In this document: one piece after another, positions 17,184 through 25,100 of the stretch | Position numbering within the stretch: position 1 is the stretch's first letter | Layout: each line of letters starts with the position of its first letter | Source: JAJDTR01 sp965220415 | GTDB lineage: Bacteria; Poribacteria; WGA-4E; JAJDTR01 | DNA length: 64,000 nucleotides | Assembly: GCA_965220415.1 (NCBI GenBank) | Contig: OZ244829.1 | Location: 2,542,001-2,606,000, forward strand | Direction: 5' to 3' | Notes under the pieces: generated by a model | Databases searched by the model: none | What the model saw: only the letters and a program-made list of their open reading frames with translations | What the model was told of the DNA's origin: nothing | Translations under genes and position numbers: made by a program

Positions 17184-17994
17184 GACATCTTTCCAAAAAA
17201 GCCTGGAGTCTGATGGCATCTGCGTTTGTTCTAATTGACTTGGAAATGACATTAATGGTCAGGGCTCCGATGGTATCCGAGTTCTGTGTTCCACATTAAG
17301 TTCTATTTCACGTCGCTAGAAATTGCGCTTTTAAGTTTCAAGGCCTTCATCTCAGGAAACCCCTCTAACCCTCCGAAGGAATCTCTATTGGGATTCACTA
17401 TCAGGATTCACTCACTTGATTCTATTCGGTCGGTTAATCTATTCGCTCAGTTGATCGCTTGTAATTCACTAGCTCAATGACATGCCCAAAAGCCATCAAT
17501 GGGATGACGGAGCGCGCGACAGCAAGCAGACTCCGGGGCTCGTTTACAGTGACGTTGTCGAAATTAGAGCGGATTTTCTCAACAAGCTCTGAAATTGCAC
17601 TTGAAGCCTTGCCGGGCGCGGCTTGAAGCCGTGTGCGACACACTTCGCTAAAGTCCGCTAAAGTCCGCGCACATATTTCACCCCATTTTTTGAGGAGGCA
17701 TGGATAACGGTTTAGAAAGTAATGATGCGTCTATAAATTTGCTGCTCAATATGTTTCCCCATTCGGTCATCTCTTGTCTCAATGAACGCTTGGATCCTCG
17801 TTTTTCGGAGCGTCGATTCTAGCGGCGTGTTAGCATTTCCTGAAATGGAGAATTCCTTTGCTAGAGCGGGTTCTCAGGAATCGTAATGCTATCAGACAAA
17901 AGTTCCGCCGCCATGACAGCTTGCCTGTTACAGCATACCACATACGTGTTAAGTTATCAAGCTAACTTCTAAAGAGCTATTTTGGAAAGATGTC
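17184..17994. mobile_element. IS remnant with GACATCTTTCCAAAA inverted ends
   Basis: Inverted ends GACATCTTTCCAAAAAAGC (17184) and GCTATTTTGGAAAGATGTC (to 17994), both flanked by TA. Inside, a GAGGAGG ribosome site precedes an ATG at 17700 and a 40-codon frame (MDNGLESNDASINLLLNMFP) that looks like a truncated transposase N-terminus, ending at a TAG. The rest is non-coding and carries fragments of the 37-bp repeat family. It looks like an internally deleted, non-autonomous IS; I cannot assign its family. Confidence 0.6.
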
Positions 17995-18005
17995 TATTGA
18001 CATTG

Positions 18006-18042
18006 GGGATCTCTATCGCACTCATTATCCATTCGCTTGATC
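18006..18042 (+). repeat. 37-bp dispersed unit
   Basis: GGGATCTCTATCGC start and TTGATC end, 37 bp. It stands at the head of a tandem block of about 145-bp repeats. Confidence 0.8.
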
Positions 18043-18475
18043 TCCGCTGGAGTGAAACCATTCTACGAAGGAATGCTTTTTCAAAACTTGTCATGGAGCG
18101 AATAATGAGTGTTGCTTGCGGAAAGAATTATTCCGACAGGGATAATGGGGGATCTCTATCGCGCTCATTATCCATTCGCTTGATCTCCGCTGGAGCGCGG
18201 AAATCTGGACATGTCGCATTCTATTAACATTTCGATCCTCTGGATCGAGGAAAGGGACTCCGACCAGAAAGTGTTACTTGCTGAATGAATTATTCCGATA
18301 GGAATAATGGGGCGCTACCAAGTAACACACCACATGGCGCTCCTCTGGAGCGCGGAAATTTGGACATATCGTATTCTATTGACATTTCGATCCTCTGGAT
18401 CGAGGAAAGGGACTCTGACTAGTAAGTGTTGCTTGCGGAAAGAATTATTCCGACAAGGATAATGGGGTGCTATCA
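18043..18475. repeat. Tandem block of about 145-bp repeats
   Basis: Two and a half related units. Each full unit holds a GGAGCGC palindrome region, then TCGATCCTCTGGATCGA, then GAATTATTCCG and GGATAATGG. The units run at about 18186-18310 and 18335-18465, with a partial one before. A further copy is at about 32950-33090. Units in this block and 37-bp units are interleaved. There is no gene in 16838-18630. Confidence 0.75.
18149..18185 (+). repeat. 37-bp dispersed unit
   Basis: Same length and ends as the other units. It abuts the stem of a GGAGCGC palindrome, apparently replacing its left arm compared with the neighbouring repeat at 18335. Confidence 0.8.
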
Positions 18476-18630
18476 AGATTCTCTATCGCCTTCCTTAATC
18501 AGTAAGTTCAGAGATCTCTTTCGGGATTCATTATGGGATAGCTATCGCAGGATCTGCTATCGCGCGCGCTATTCGCTTGCTTGATCTCATTATCCATTCG
18601 CTTGATCCCTCGCTATTCGGTCGGTTGATT

Positions 18631-19410
18631 CTACAAGCAGGCTTTCGCATCCAGGCTCAAACGCCCCAGTTCATCAACAGGGACTTGTATGAGACATGGA
18701 TTGTTGGCAGGCTTCAACCATCGAATCAACGACACGAGGTCATCCTTCGCCATTGAGGTGCACCCGGCTGTTGGTACGCCCTTAGCCTCCCACACGTGAA
18801 GAAAGATTGCGCTTCCTCTGCCCTTCACGACCGGCGCGGCGTTGTGTTCGACAACGGCTCCTAACTCATAAAGATGGTCGGGGCGTTTCATGTCTTCCCA
18901 CGAATTCCACATCTGCTGGGGCGTCTCCGTGCTCCCGTCGAGCCTTACCCACCGATTGTAATCTTCCGATTGGGCATCATCGACGAAATAATCGTTCTCT
19001 GTAATACATTGATACGGTATCAATGTGCCTGCCGGCGGTTCTGTATCATAGCCAAACGCGGTGCCAAGTCGAAATATCCCCGCCGGTGCCTTGGAATCTC
19101 CTTCCGCTTTTTGAGGCGGATCACTAATTGTGCGGTGGATACCGCTCCCCCACCCCAGCCCGTTTTTGCCTAACATCACGGGGATGTGACTTTCCTCCAA
19201 GCGCCACCGGTCCGCTGCTTTCGAGAACAGGTGCAGACTGCCCTCATCACTCTTCCACGAAGTCGCTGTAACTAGCACGACTTGCCGAATCGACGACGAA
19301 CATGATACAATCGAAGCGATCGCATCCCGCAAGGAGCTACGATTGTCCGAATCCGTTGCCGCCGCGGTTTTGTGATTAACTGCCACAACCGTTTTTTGCA
19401 TAGCCGCCAT
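18631..19410 (-). CDS. L,D-transpeptidase (YkuD/YafK-like) family protein
   Basis: Predicted peptidoglycan cross-linking or lipoprotein-tethering enzyme. The 259 residues contain the catalytic block with H205 (SAIFLHVWEAK) and C217 (GVPTAGCTSM), followed by the expected helix. The preceding region (GIFRLGTAFGYDTEPPAGT) also fits the L,D-transpeptidase catalytic domain. No clear signal peptide is visible at the chosen start (MAAMQKTVV), which is unusual for a periplasmic enzyme; a later or unannotated export signal, or a cytoplasmic relative, is possible. A second in-frame ATG three codons later has AGGA at a better distance. It stands alone beside the repeat desert. Confidence 0.8.
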   Translation of the reverse strand: MAAMQKTVVAVNHKTAAATDSDNRSSLRDAIASIVSCSSSIRQVVLVTATSWKSDEGSLHLFSKAADRWRLEESHIPVMLGKNGLGWGSGIHRTISDPPQKAEGDSKAPAGIFRLGTAFGYDTEPPAGTLIPYQCITENDYFVDDAQSEDYNRWVRLDGSTETPQQMWNSWEDMKRPDHLYELGAVVEHNAAPVVKGRGSAIFLHVWEAKGVPTAGCTSMAKDDLVSLIRWLKPANNPCLIQVPVDELGRLSLDAKACL

Positions 19411-19611
19411 CCTGTCTTTACTACGGTGTCGATTTCCAAATTCGTTATCTTTGAATCTTTCGACACCAATATGTCGTTATATTCACGGAATAATTGATAA
19501 GGGATTCTAAATCTTGTTTCACAGCGAGTAATTGCGGCGGAATGCGTTAAGAAAATAACGATACATTCACACACGATTCCTGCATGAAGGTATTGCAGAG
19601 GTAGGGGAGAT

Positions 19612-20565
19612 ATGCCGACAGGCCGAATCAAATACTATAACGCTGAAAAGGGGTTCGGATTCATTGCACAGGACAGCGGAGAGGCGGATGTTTTTTTACA
19701 CAATTCTTCAGTGAAATACTGGGAAGACGATGAACTTCGGATTGGACAACGCGTGGAATATAGCGTCGTCGAAGGGAAAAGGGGACTGGTCGCTCAAGAT
19801 GTCGAAGTATTGCTTTCTCCAATCGAACGGAAGTGGCTTCGTCAAGGCAAAGCCGTTATCCCGCGTGATTATTTGGGCCCCCTGTCGCAGCACCCGGAAA
19901 AGAGTTTGAATCTGAATCAACCCGTTCAAGTTACCGATAACCGTGAAGTTGAATCCCAGGAAGATGATATGTCTCTTCAATCGGTCCCGCATGAAGATGT
20001 CGAATCCCGAATGAATGAGGGAGCGAAGAAACATACCACCGATGCCGCCGCTCCGAAACCGAGATCAGAGCGCGTTAATCGACCAACCTTCGGCAACCTA
20101 TACATTCAGAAGCAGATTGAATTTCAAACCGATATGATCTTCGGCTTGTACGACCATCAAATCATTTCGGGAACTATTCAAGGATTCAATAAATACGAAT
20201 TCACTCTCCGAATTGATGACGAGAACCTTGAAATTTCAAGGAAAAACCTCAAATTCTGCTATAAAACTCAAGACGACGGAAAATTGCAAGCAATCTTCCA
20301 CCACGACGAAAAGATTCGAGATCGTAAACTGGGGCCCGTGGGTTCGTCCGAGGAGGGATTCCAAATCGACACCGGGCAACTCGTAGCAGCCCGTGTAGAT
20401 CGAATTCCCATCGAAGTGACAATGCGTGAAGGCGAGGTTTTCCGCGGTAGCGTGGACTGGGAAAGTCCGAATGAGATCAAACTCGTGTTGCGAAACGGTT
20501 CGAAAATTGTCCTGTTTCGCTCTGCGGTTGAGAAATTTCGGGTGTGTTCAAAGAAAGAGACTTGA
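19612..20565 (+). CDS. Cold-shock domain fused to two Sm/Hfq-like domains
   Basis: Predicted RNA-binding protein of 317 residues with an unusual architecture. Residues 1-67 are a cold-shock domain with RNP1 KGFGFI (13-18) and RNP2 DVFLH (26-30). Residues about 70-155 are a charged linker. Residues 160-218 match the Hfq Sm pattern (NLYIQKQIEFQTDMIFGLYD, then SGTIQGFNKYEFTLRI and ISRKNLKFCY). Residues 255-311 are a second Sm-like copy (LVAARVDRIPIEVTMREGEV, then GSVDWESPNEIKLVLRNGSK). AGGGGAG lies just before the ATG. It could couple mRNA unwinding with sRNA binding; that role is inference. It stands alone. Confidence 0.8.
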   Translation: MPTGRIKYYNAEKGFGFIAQDSGEADVFLHNSSVKYWEDDELRIGQRVEYSVVEGKRGLVAQDVEVLLSPIERKWLRQGKAVIPRDYLGPLSQHPEKSLNLNQPVQVTDNREVESQEDDMSLQSVPHEDVESRMNEGAKKHTTDAAAPKPRSERVNRPTFGNLYIQKQIEFQTDMIFGLYDHQIISGTIQGFNKYEFTLRIDDENLEISRKNLKFCYKTQDDGKLQAIFHHDEKIRDRKLGPVGSSEEGFQIDTGQLVAARVDRIPIEVTMREGEVFRGSVDWESPNEIKLVLRNGSKIVLFRSAVEKFRVCSKKET

Positions 20566-20937
20566 GGAGACTAGCGCACGAAACTGAGTTGTCAACGCTA
20601 CCGAGTGTCTGTGATTACCGCTTTGGGAAGGACGGGAAACCACTGTCACGGCACTCTCCCATTTCTTGTCGCCGCAAAACAAGATTAACGGACACGAATA
20701 CAAGAACACGGTAAAAGGGCATATCATCGCCGTTGCGGCGAATCGGTCACACCCGAAAGACACGGCATAATCGGCGATTCCCACCAGAGGTAGACAAAAA
20801 TCTCACCACGATAGATCGAGCCGACGGTCGTGTTGGTTCACGCCAACTCTTTCGACGAGCCAACTCCCGGATAAGTACCCATCCCCGTTTTTCGTTCGTC
20901 AGTAAAGATCGGCGCCTGCCTGAGATTCGTCAGTTTA
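20566..20937. other. Intergenic stretch, nothing recognised
   Basis: A 372-base gap between convergent genes. I see only weak GC-rich hairpin potential near 20728-20745 and no terminator, repeat or gene. Confidence 0.5.
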
Positions 20938-21195
20938 TTACTGGAAATAATCCGCGTTCAGTTGCGTAAAGTGAGTCCACTCCTCGGGAACATCCTCTTC
21001 CATAAAAATCGCCTCTACCGGACATTCAGGTTCGCACACTCCGCAGTCAATGCACTCTTCAGGCTCTATGAAGAGTTGGTTGACTTCTTCAAATCTAGGG
21101 TCCGATGATGTTGGGTGGATGCAGTCCACGGGACACACGTCAACACAAGCGGTATCCTTCACATCAATACACGGTTCGGCTATCACGTAGGTCAT
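20938..21195 (-). CDS. fdxA: Ferredoxin, 7Fe/8Fe type (two clusters)
   Basis: Small electron carrier of 85 residues. Cysteines C9, C17, C21 and C25 (ACVDVCPVDCIH) and C49, C52, C55 and C59 (CIDCGVCEPECPVEAI) have the spacing of FdxA-like ferredoxins. The seven-residue gap before the second cysteine suggests one [3Fe-4S] and one [4Fe-4S] cluster. The long C-terminal extension after the second motif (DVPEEWTHFTQLNADYF) is typical of this class. It is convergent with the cold-shock/Sm gene and divergent from the repeats upstream of lpd. Confidence 0.93.
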   Translation of the reverse strand: MTYVIAEPCIDVKDTACVDVCPVDCIHPTSSDPRFEEVNQLFIEPEECIDCGVCEPECPVEAIFMEEDVPEEWTHFTQLNADYFQ

Positions 21196-21428
21196 TTCAA
21201 AAACACTCCGTAGTCAATTTATTGCCAAGGCGAATGAAGCCCTTCGCGCCAACATGAGTTCGCGAATGTCTTAAGTTTATATTCTCCATCCGAGCAATTT
21301 AATCATATCACATCCACAAGATATTGTCAAATGGATTCAAAAGGAAAAGCAGTGGTCAGTGGCCTGTGGTCAGTGACCAGTAAAAGCATCCGTGAGAAGG
21401 AGGGAAGGCGATAGCAGATCCTACTCGC

Positions 21429-21548
21429 TAATCGATCGCTTGAAGGATTTACTATCGCGGTCGGGAATCGGAATTCCCTCCTACCCAAAAGACACGCGCT
21501 AACGTACAGCCATCGCACTGTTTGTTCAGTTACCCGATTGTTCCGGCA
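21429..21548 (+). repeat. 120-bp direct repeat, left copy
   Basis: The stretch from TAATCGATCGCTTGA to GATTGTTCCGGCA recurs at 22036-22155 with a few differences and exactly the same length. The two copies flank a MITE cluster. Confidence 0.85.
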
Positions 21549-21713
21549 GGGGAAACGCATCTAATTTAGAGGATGTCTCATGGCGGCAGAATTTTCGAAC
21601 AATGTTGGGTTTCACTCATATTTTTGGTATGTTCATGCAAAGTAGGGACTCGGAAACGCCTCTAAGATTAACGATTATTAACGAATTTCGTTCAACCCAA
21701 CCTACGATCTTCA
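21547..21713. mobile_element. MITE family B, left part (CAGGGGAAACGCATC end)
   Basis: The left inverted end CAGGGGAAACGCATCTAA and about 165 bp of body match the complete copies at 30824 and 41001. The right end is missing: a family A MITE begins where the body breaks off. Confidence 0.8.
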
Positions 21714-22028
21714 GAGCCTGTTTGAATAATAGGTGCCAATGCCATTTTTTCCATTTGAGGAATGGTTTTTCATGTTTCTACCGTGACTTGTTGTACACCT
21801 GTAAGATCTCTATCGCACGGGATTTACTATCGCCCTCGTTATCCACTCGGTTGATCGTTATTCACTCGCTTGATCCCACCCTGGAGCTTAGGTCCGTAGG
21901 GTTTCGATGTTTCTACACACCTTCAGAATTTCTATCGCACTCACTATTCGTTCGCTTGAGGGATCTCTATCGCCCTCCTTAATCAGTCGGTTGATCGCAC
22001 CCTACAAATGTACTTTTCAAACAGGCTC
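21714..22028. mobile_element. MITE family A copy 2
   Basis: Left end GAGCCTGTTTGAATAAT and right end ACTTTTCAAACAGGCTC. At 315 bp it is the longest copy, expanded by several 37-bp-type units (clear one at 21960-21996). TTA follows on the right; the left flank is TCA. Confidence 0.85.
21960..21996 (+). repeat. 37-bp dispersed unit inside a MITE
   Basis: GGGATCTCTATCGC start and TTGATC end. Its right junction (GATC then GCACCCTAC) is identical to those at 34050 and 41385. Confidence 0.82.
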
Positions 22029-22035
22029 TTACCGT

Positions 22036-22155
22036 TAATCGATCGCTTGAGGGATTTACTATCGCGGTCGGGAATCAGAATTCCCTCCTACCCAAAAAAC
22101 TGGCTATAAGGTACATCCATCGCACTGTTTGTTCAGTTACCCGATTGTTCCGGCA
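22036..22155 (+). repeat. 120-bp direct repeat, right copy
   Basis: Matches 21429-21548 in order and length. It ends seven bases before the -35 box of the lpd promoter, so it may be the ancestral upstream sequence of that gene. Confidence 0.85.
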
Positions 22156-22162
22156 AATCATC

Positions 22163-22191
22163 TTGACACCATCCCTGCACGTCTATATAAT
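22163..22191 (+). promoter_or_regulatory. Sigma-70-type promoter of lpd
   Basis: TTGACA at 22163-22168, a 17-base spacer and TATAAT at 22186-22191: a perfect consensus. The lpd ATG is 46 bases downstream. Confidence 0.88.
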
Positions 22192-22236
22192 ACCCCGCGA
22201 GCATTTTACCAGGAACCTAATTTCACGGAGGCGGAG

Positions 22237-23619
22237 ATGTCCACATTTGACGTTGCTATTATCGGCGGTGGGCCCGGAGGCTACGTCGCGGCGATTAAAG
22301 CTGCCCAGATGGGCGGGGCGGTGTGCTTGATTGAACAGGGGGATTGGGGAGGCACGTGCCTGAATCGCGGGTGCATTCCGACCAAAACGCTCTATGCCGT
22401 CGCGAATCTGATGACACAAGTTCATGATGCCGGGGGGTTCGGTATCAAAATTCAGGGCGCCGAAATCGATTATCCCCAGGTTTTGGCTCACAAGAATGAG
22501 ACCGTCACAAAACTGACCAAGGGCATCGGACAACTGCTGAAAGGAAACGGGGTTCACACAATCAACGGCTACGGTAGGCTGACAGGCGGCGGCACCGTCG
22601 AAGTAAACAAAGCCGATGGTTCGGCGGAACGGATAAGTGCGTCGAAAATCATACTTGCCACCGGTTCCGAACCGGCGAATATTCCAATTTTCGAAATTGA
22701 TGAGCGGCAGGTGTTGACTACAACCGGCATCTTGGAATTGCCCGAACTGCCGCAAAGCCTAATCATAGTCGGCGGCGGCGTTTCGGGATGCGAGTTTGCC
22801 TCAATCTACAACGGCTTGGGCTGCCAAATTACCGTCCTTGAACTTCTGCCGAGCATCCTTGCAACCGAGGATGTCCAAGTCGTCAGGCATGTTCAACAGT
22901 CGATGAAACGAAAGGGCATCGTAATCAAGACCGGAGCCAACGTCACGCATGTCGCGAAATCGGAAACCGAGGTCAAGGCTACACTTGAATCCGGCGAAGA
23001 GTTTACGGCTGAAAAAATGTTAATTTCCATAGGACGACGATTGAACTCCGAGAACATCGGATTGGAGCAGGCGGGAGTCGAGACGGAAAAAGGGAAAATT
23101 CTTGTCAACGAGCGGATGGAAACCAATGTGCCCGGAATTTACGCTGTCGGCGATGTGGCGAGTCGATATGCGTTAGCGCACGTGGCATCGGCGGAAGGGA
23201 TTGTGGCTGCACGAAACTGCATGGGGGAAGATGCGGAAATGGATTACGGCACCGTTCCTTGGTGCGTCTTCACAATCCCCGAAATCGCGAGAGTGGGCAT
23301 GACGGAAGGCGAAGCCACCTCGGAAGGATACGAGGTTAAGGTAGGCAGATTTCCCTATGCCGCAAGCGGTAAAGCGATCGGCATGCGCGAGACAGACGGA
23401 TTTGTTAAAACCATCTCCGATTCCGATGCCGGTGACATCCTCGGTGTGCATATTGTCGGGGCACATGCATCGGATCTCATCCACGAAGCCGTTGTGGCAA
23501 TCGGTTTGGGGGCAACCGTGGAAGAGTTGGCTCACACCATTCACGCACACCCGACTTTGGGCGAGGCGGTTATGGAATCGGCGGAAGCGGCGTACGATCG
23601 CGCCATTCACATCATGTGA
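22237..23619 (+). CDS. lpd: Dihydrolipoamide dehydrogenase
   Basis: FAD-dependent E3 component of 2-oxoacid dehydrogenase and glycine-cleavage complexes; reoxidises dihydrolipoamide with NAD. The 460 residues have the start VAIIGGGPGGYVAAIKAAQ (FAD site), the redox disulfide C41-C46 (GGTCLNRGCIPTK), the NAD site IIVGGGVSGCEFASIYNGLG, the second FAD motif VPGIYAVGDV and the C-terminal HAHPTLGEAVMES with the catalytic His-Glu pair. I chose the ATG at 22237 because GGAG sites precede it and the perfect promoter lies 46 bases upstream; an in-frame ATG at 22129 is upstream of that promoter. No E1/E2 genes are nearby. Confidence 0.95.
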   Translation: MSTFDVAIIGGGPGGYVAAIKAAQMGGAVCLIEQGDWGGTCLNRGCIPTKTLYAVANLMTQVHDAGGFGIKIQGAEIDYPQVLAHKNETVTKLTKGIGQLLKGNGVHTINGYGRLTGGGTVEVNKADGSAERISASKIILATGSEPANIPIFEIDERQVLTTTGILELPELPQSLIIVGGGVSGCEFASIYNGLGCQITVLELLPSILATEDVQVVRHVQQSMKRKGIVIKTGANVTHVAKSETEVKATLESGEEFTAEKMLISIGRRLNSENIGLEQAGVETEKGKILVNERMETNVPGIYAVGDVASRYALAHVASAEGIVAARNCMGEDAEMDYGTVPWCVFTIPEIARVGMTEGEATSEGYEVKVGRFPYAASGKAIGMRETDGFVKTISDSDAGDILGVHIVGAHASDLIHEAVVAIGLGATVEELAHTIHAHPTLGEAVMESAEAAYDRAIHIM

Positions 23620-23650
23620 CGGAAGTTGCTATCTATAACAGTTTTTGTAG

Positions 23651-23667
23651 GGTGGGCACTGCCCACC
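23651..23667. repeat. GTAGG-class hairpin (GGTGGGCA stem)
   Basis: GTAG then GGTGGGCACTGCCCACC just after lpd. It may also serve as a bidirectional processing or termination hairpin. Confidence 0.65.
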
Positions 23668-23766
23668 ATCTCCACTCCGCATCGCTCTCACCACACACCT
23701 AGTTCAAACCGCAATTACGATTCAACCGCGATGCTGTCAGTGGCACGCCGAAATCCTAGCGAGACT

Positions 23767-24672
23767 TCAGTACCGCGTCGATTCCCGCAATTCTTGGTAG
23801 CGACGATCAATGTCCGTGCGTTTCAAAATACGTTGACGCTCCAGACTAAAGTCCTCGACATTGAACGAAGCGACGATTGTGCCGTAGATGATGGCTTGTC
23901 GTATGGTTTCCTCGGCGGCGTTGCCAACCGAGGCGACATACCCAAGAAAACCGCCGGCAAAGCTGTCGCCCGCCCCTGTCGGATCACACACCGATTCAAG
24001 CGGATGCGCCGGAGCAGAGAAAAAGGTCGTTTCGGTGAGGGAAATGGCGCCGTGTTCCCCCTTCTTAATAATCACTCGACTCGGTCCATAAGTAAGGATT
24101 TTCTTGGCTGCGGAGATAAGATTGCCTTCCTCCGTCAATAGTCGCGCCTCGGAATCGTTCAGGATTAGTATGTCTACCTTGTCAAGCGTTTGCATCAGCG
24201 CTGCGCGGCTGTTATCGATCCAAAGGTTCATCGTGTCGCAAACAACCAATTTCGGCTGATTGACCTGTTCGAGAACGTTGAGTTGCAACTCCGGATTGAT
24301 GTTGGCTAAGAAAACGTACGGCGTGTCCCGATAAGACTCCGGCAATTTTGGCTGGAAGTCCCCATACACATTGAGATCGGTAAATAGTGTAGACGCCGAG
24401 TTCAAGTCATCGGTGTAGCGTCCTCCCCAACGGAAAGTCTGCCCGCCTTCCACTCGTTCCAATCCTTCAATGTTGATGCGCCGCGATTCAAGGAACGCGA
24501 TATGTTCCTGTGGAAAATCGTCGCCGACGACAGCGACCATTCGTATGGATTCCGAAAAGAAACTCGCCGCGGTGGAAAAATAAACCGCGGATCCGCCGAG
24601 GGCATCTTCAACTCGACCGGCGGGTGTTTCAACCGAATCAAGCGCCGCGGATCCGACAACCAAGATACTCAT
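23767..24672 (-). CDS. PfkB-family kinase, possible adenosine kinase
   Basis: Ribokinase/PfkB sugar or nucleoside kinase of 301 residues. It has the N-terminal GGSAVYFSTAASFF and GDDFPQEH motifs, the ILILNDSEARLL strand, IIKKGEHGAI and the catalytic DPTGAGDSFAGGFLGY with the aspartate base. PfkB kinases cannot be assigned a substrate by motif alone. Context helps: ahcY releases adenosine and homocysteine from SAH, metK remakes SAM, and both lie just upstream on the same strand, so adenosine is a natural substrate. Ribose or another sugar remains possible. Confidence 0.8.
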   Translation of the reverse strand: MSILVVGSAALDSVETPAGRVEDALGGSAVYFSTAASFFSESIRMVAVVGDDFPQEHIAFLESRRINIEGLERVEGGQTFRWGGRYTDDLNSASTLFTDLNVYGDFQPKLPESYRDTPYVFLANINPELQLNVLEQVNQPKLVVCDTMNLWIDNSRAALMQTLDKVDILILNDSEARLLTEEGNLISAAKKILTYGPSRVIIKKGEHGAISLTETTFFSAPAHPLESVCDPTGAGDSFAGGFLGYVASVGNAAEETIRQAIIYGTIVASFNVEDFSLERQRILKRTDIDRRYQELRESTRY

Positions 24673-24825
24673 CTGGATGAAACCTCAAGAGTAAGTGTCT
24701 AGTGATTAGTGGTTAGTGGATGTCTATGGGGCAACTCTATCGCGCGGGATTTACTATCGCACTCGCTATTCACTCGCTTGATCCCACCCTACAAATGATC
24801 GGTTGATTTATCCAATCGCTTGATC

Positions 24826-25044
24826 TCACCGATTCTTGTTTTCGCGGAATGCCGCCACCACCCTCCGAACACGCCGTATCAGAATGGTAACAAGCACCAC
24901 GAGCAAGACAAACTGTAATACCTGAAGCAGGCTGGTTATCCCGCCGGGCATGGGCACCTGCTTTGATTGCGCCACCCAGATTGGAAGAAGCGCAACGGCG
25001 GACACGAGCAGAGTCACATTTTCCCACCGATCTGATATTTTCAT
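24826..25044 (-). CDS. Small membrane protein of unknown function
   Basis: A 72-residue protein with two hydrophobic segments (about 10-25 VTLLVSAVALLPIWVA and 38-57 LLQVLQFVLLVVLVTILIRR), then an arginine-rich tail. GGAGG lies about 10 bases before its ATG, supporting translation. It sits between ahcY and the PfkB kinase on the same strand. The downstream flank carries 37-bp-type repeats. Function unknown. Confidence 0.6.
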   Translation of the reverse strand: MKISDRWENVTLLVSAVALLPIWVAQSKQVPMPGGITSLLQVLQFVLLVVLVTILIRRVRRVVAAFRENKNR

Positions 25045-25100
25045 GAGAGCAAACCCTCCAAATCAATCCCTAGCAGCTAACGCTTAAACTCGCCATCTGA

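Noticed and set aside
18000..18600. CRISPR array in the repeat desert
   Set aside because: Repeats are too long, irregularly spaced, and the spacers are themselves repeats; no cas genes are near.
21602..21982. 126-codon frame in the ferredoxin-lpd gap (and similar frames at 27524, 33836, 41224)
   Set aside because: They translate MITE and 37-bp repeat sequence; recurring IHSLD-type peptides are repeat artefacts, not proteins.
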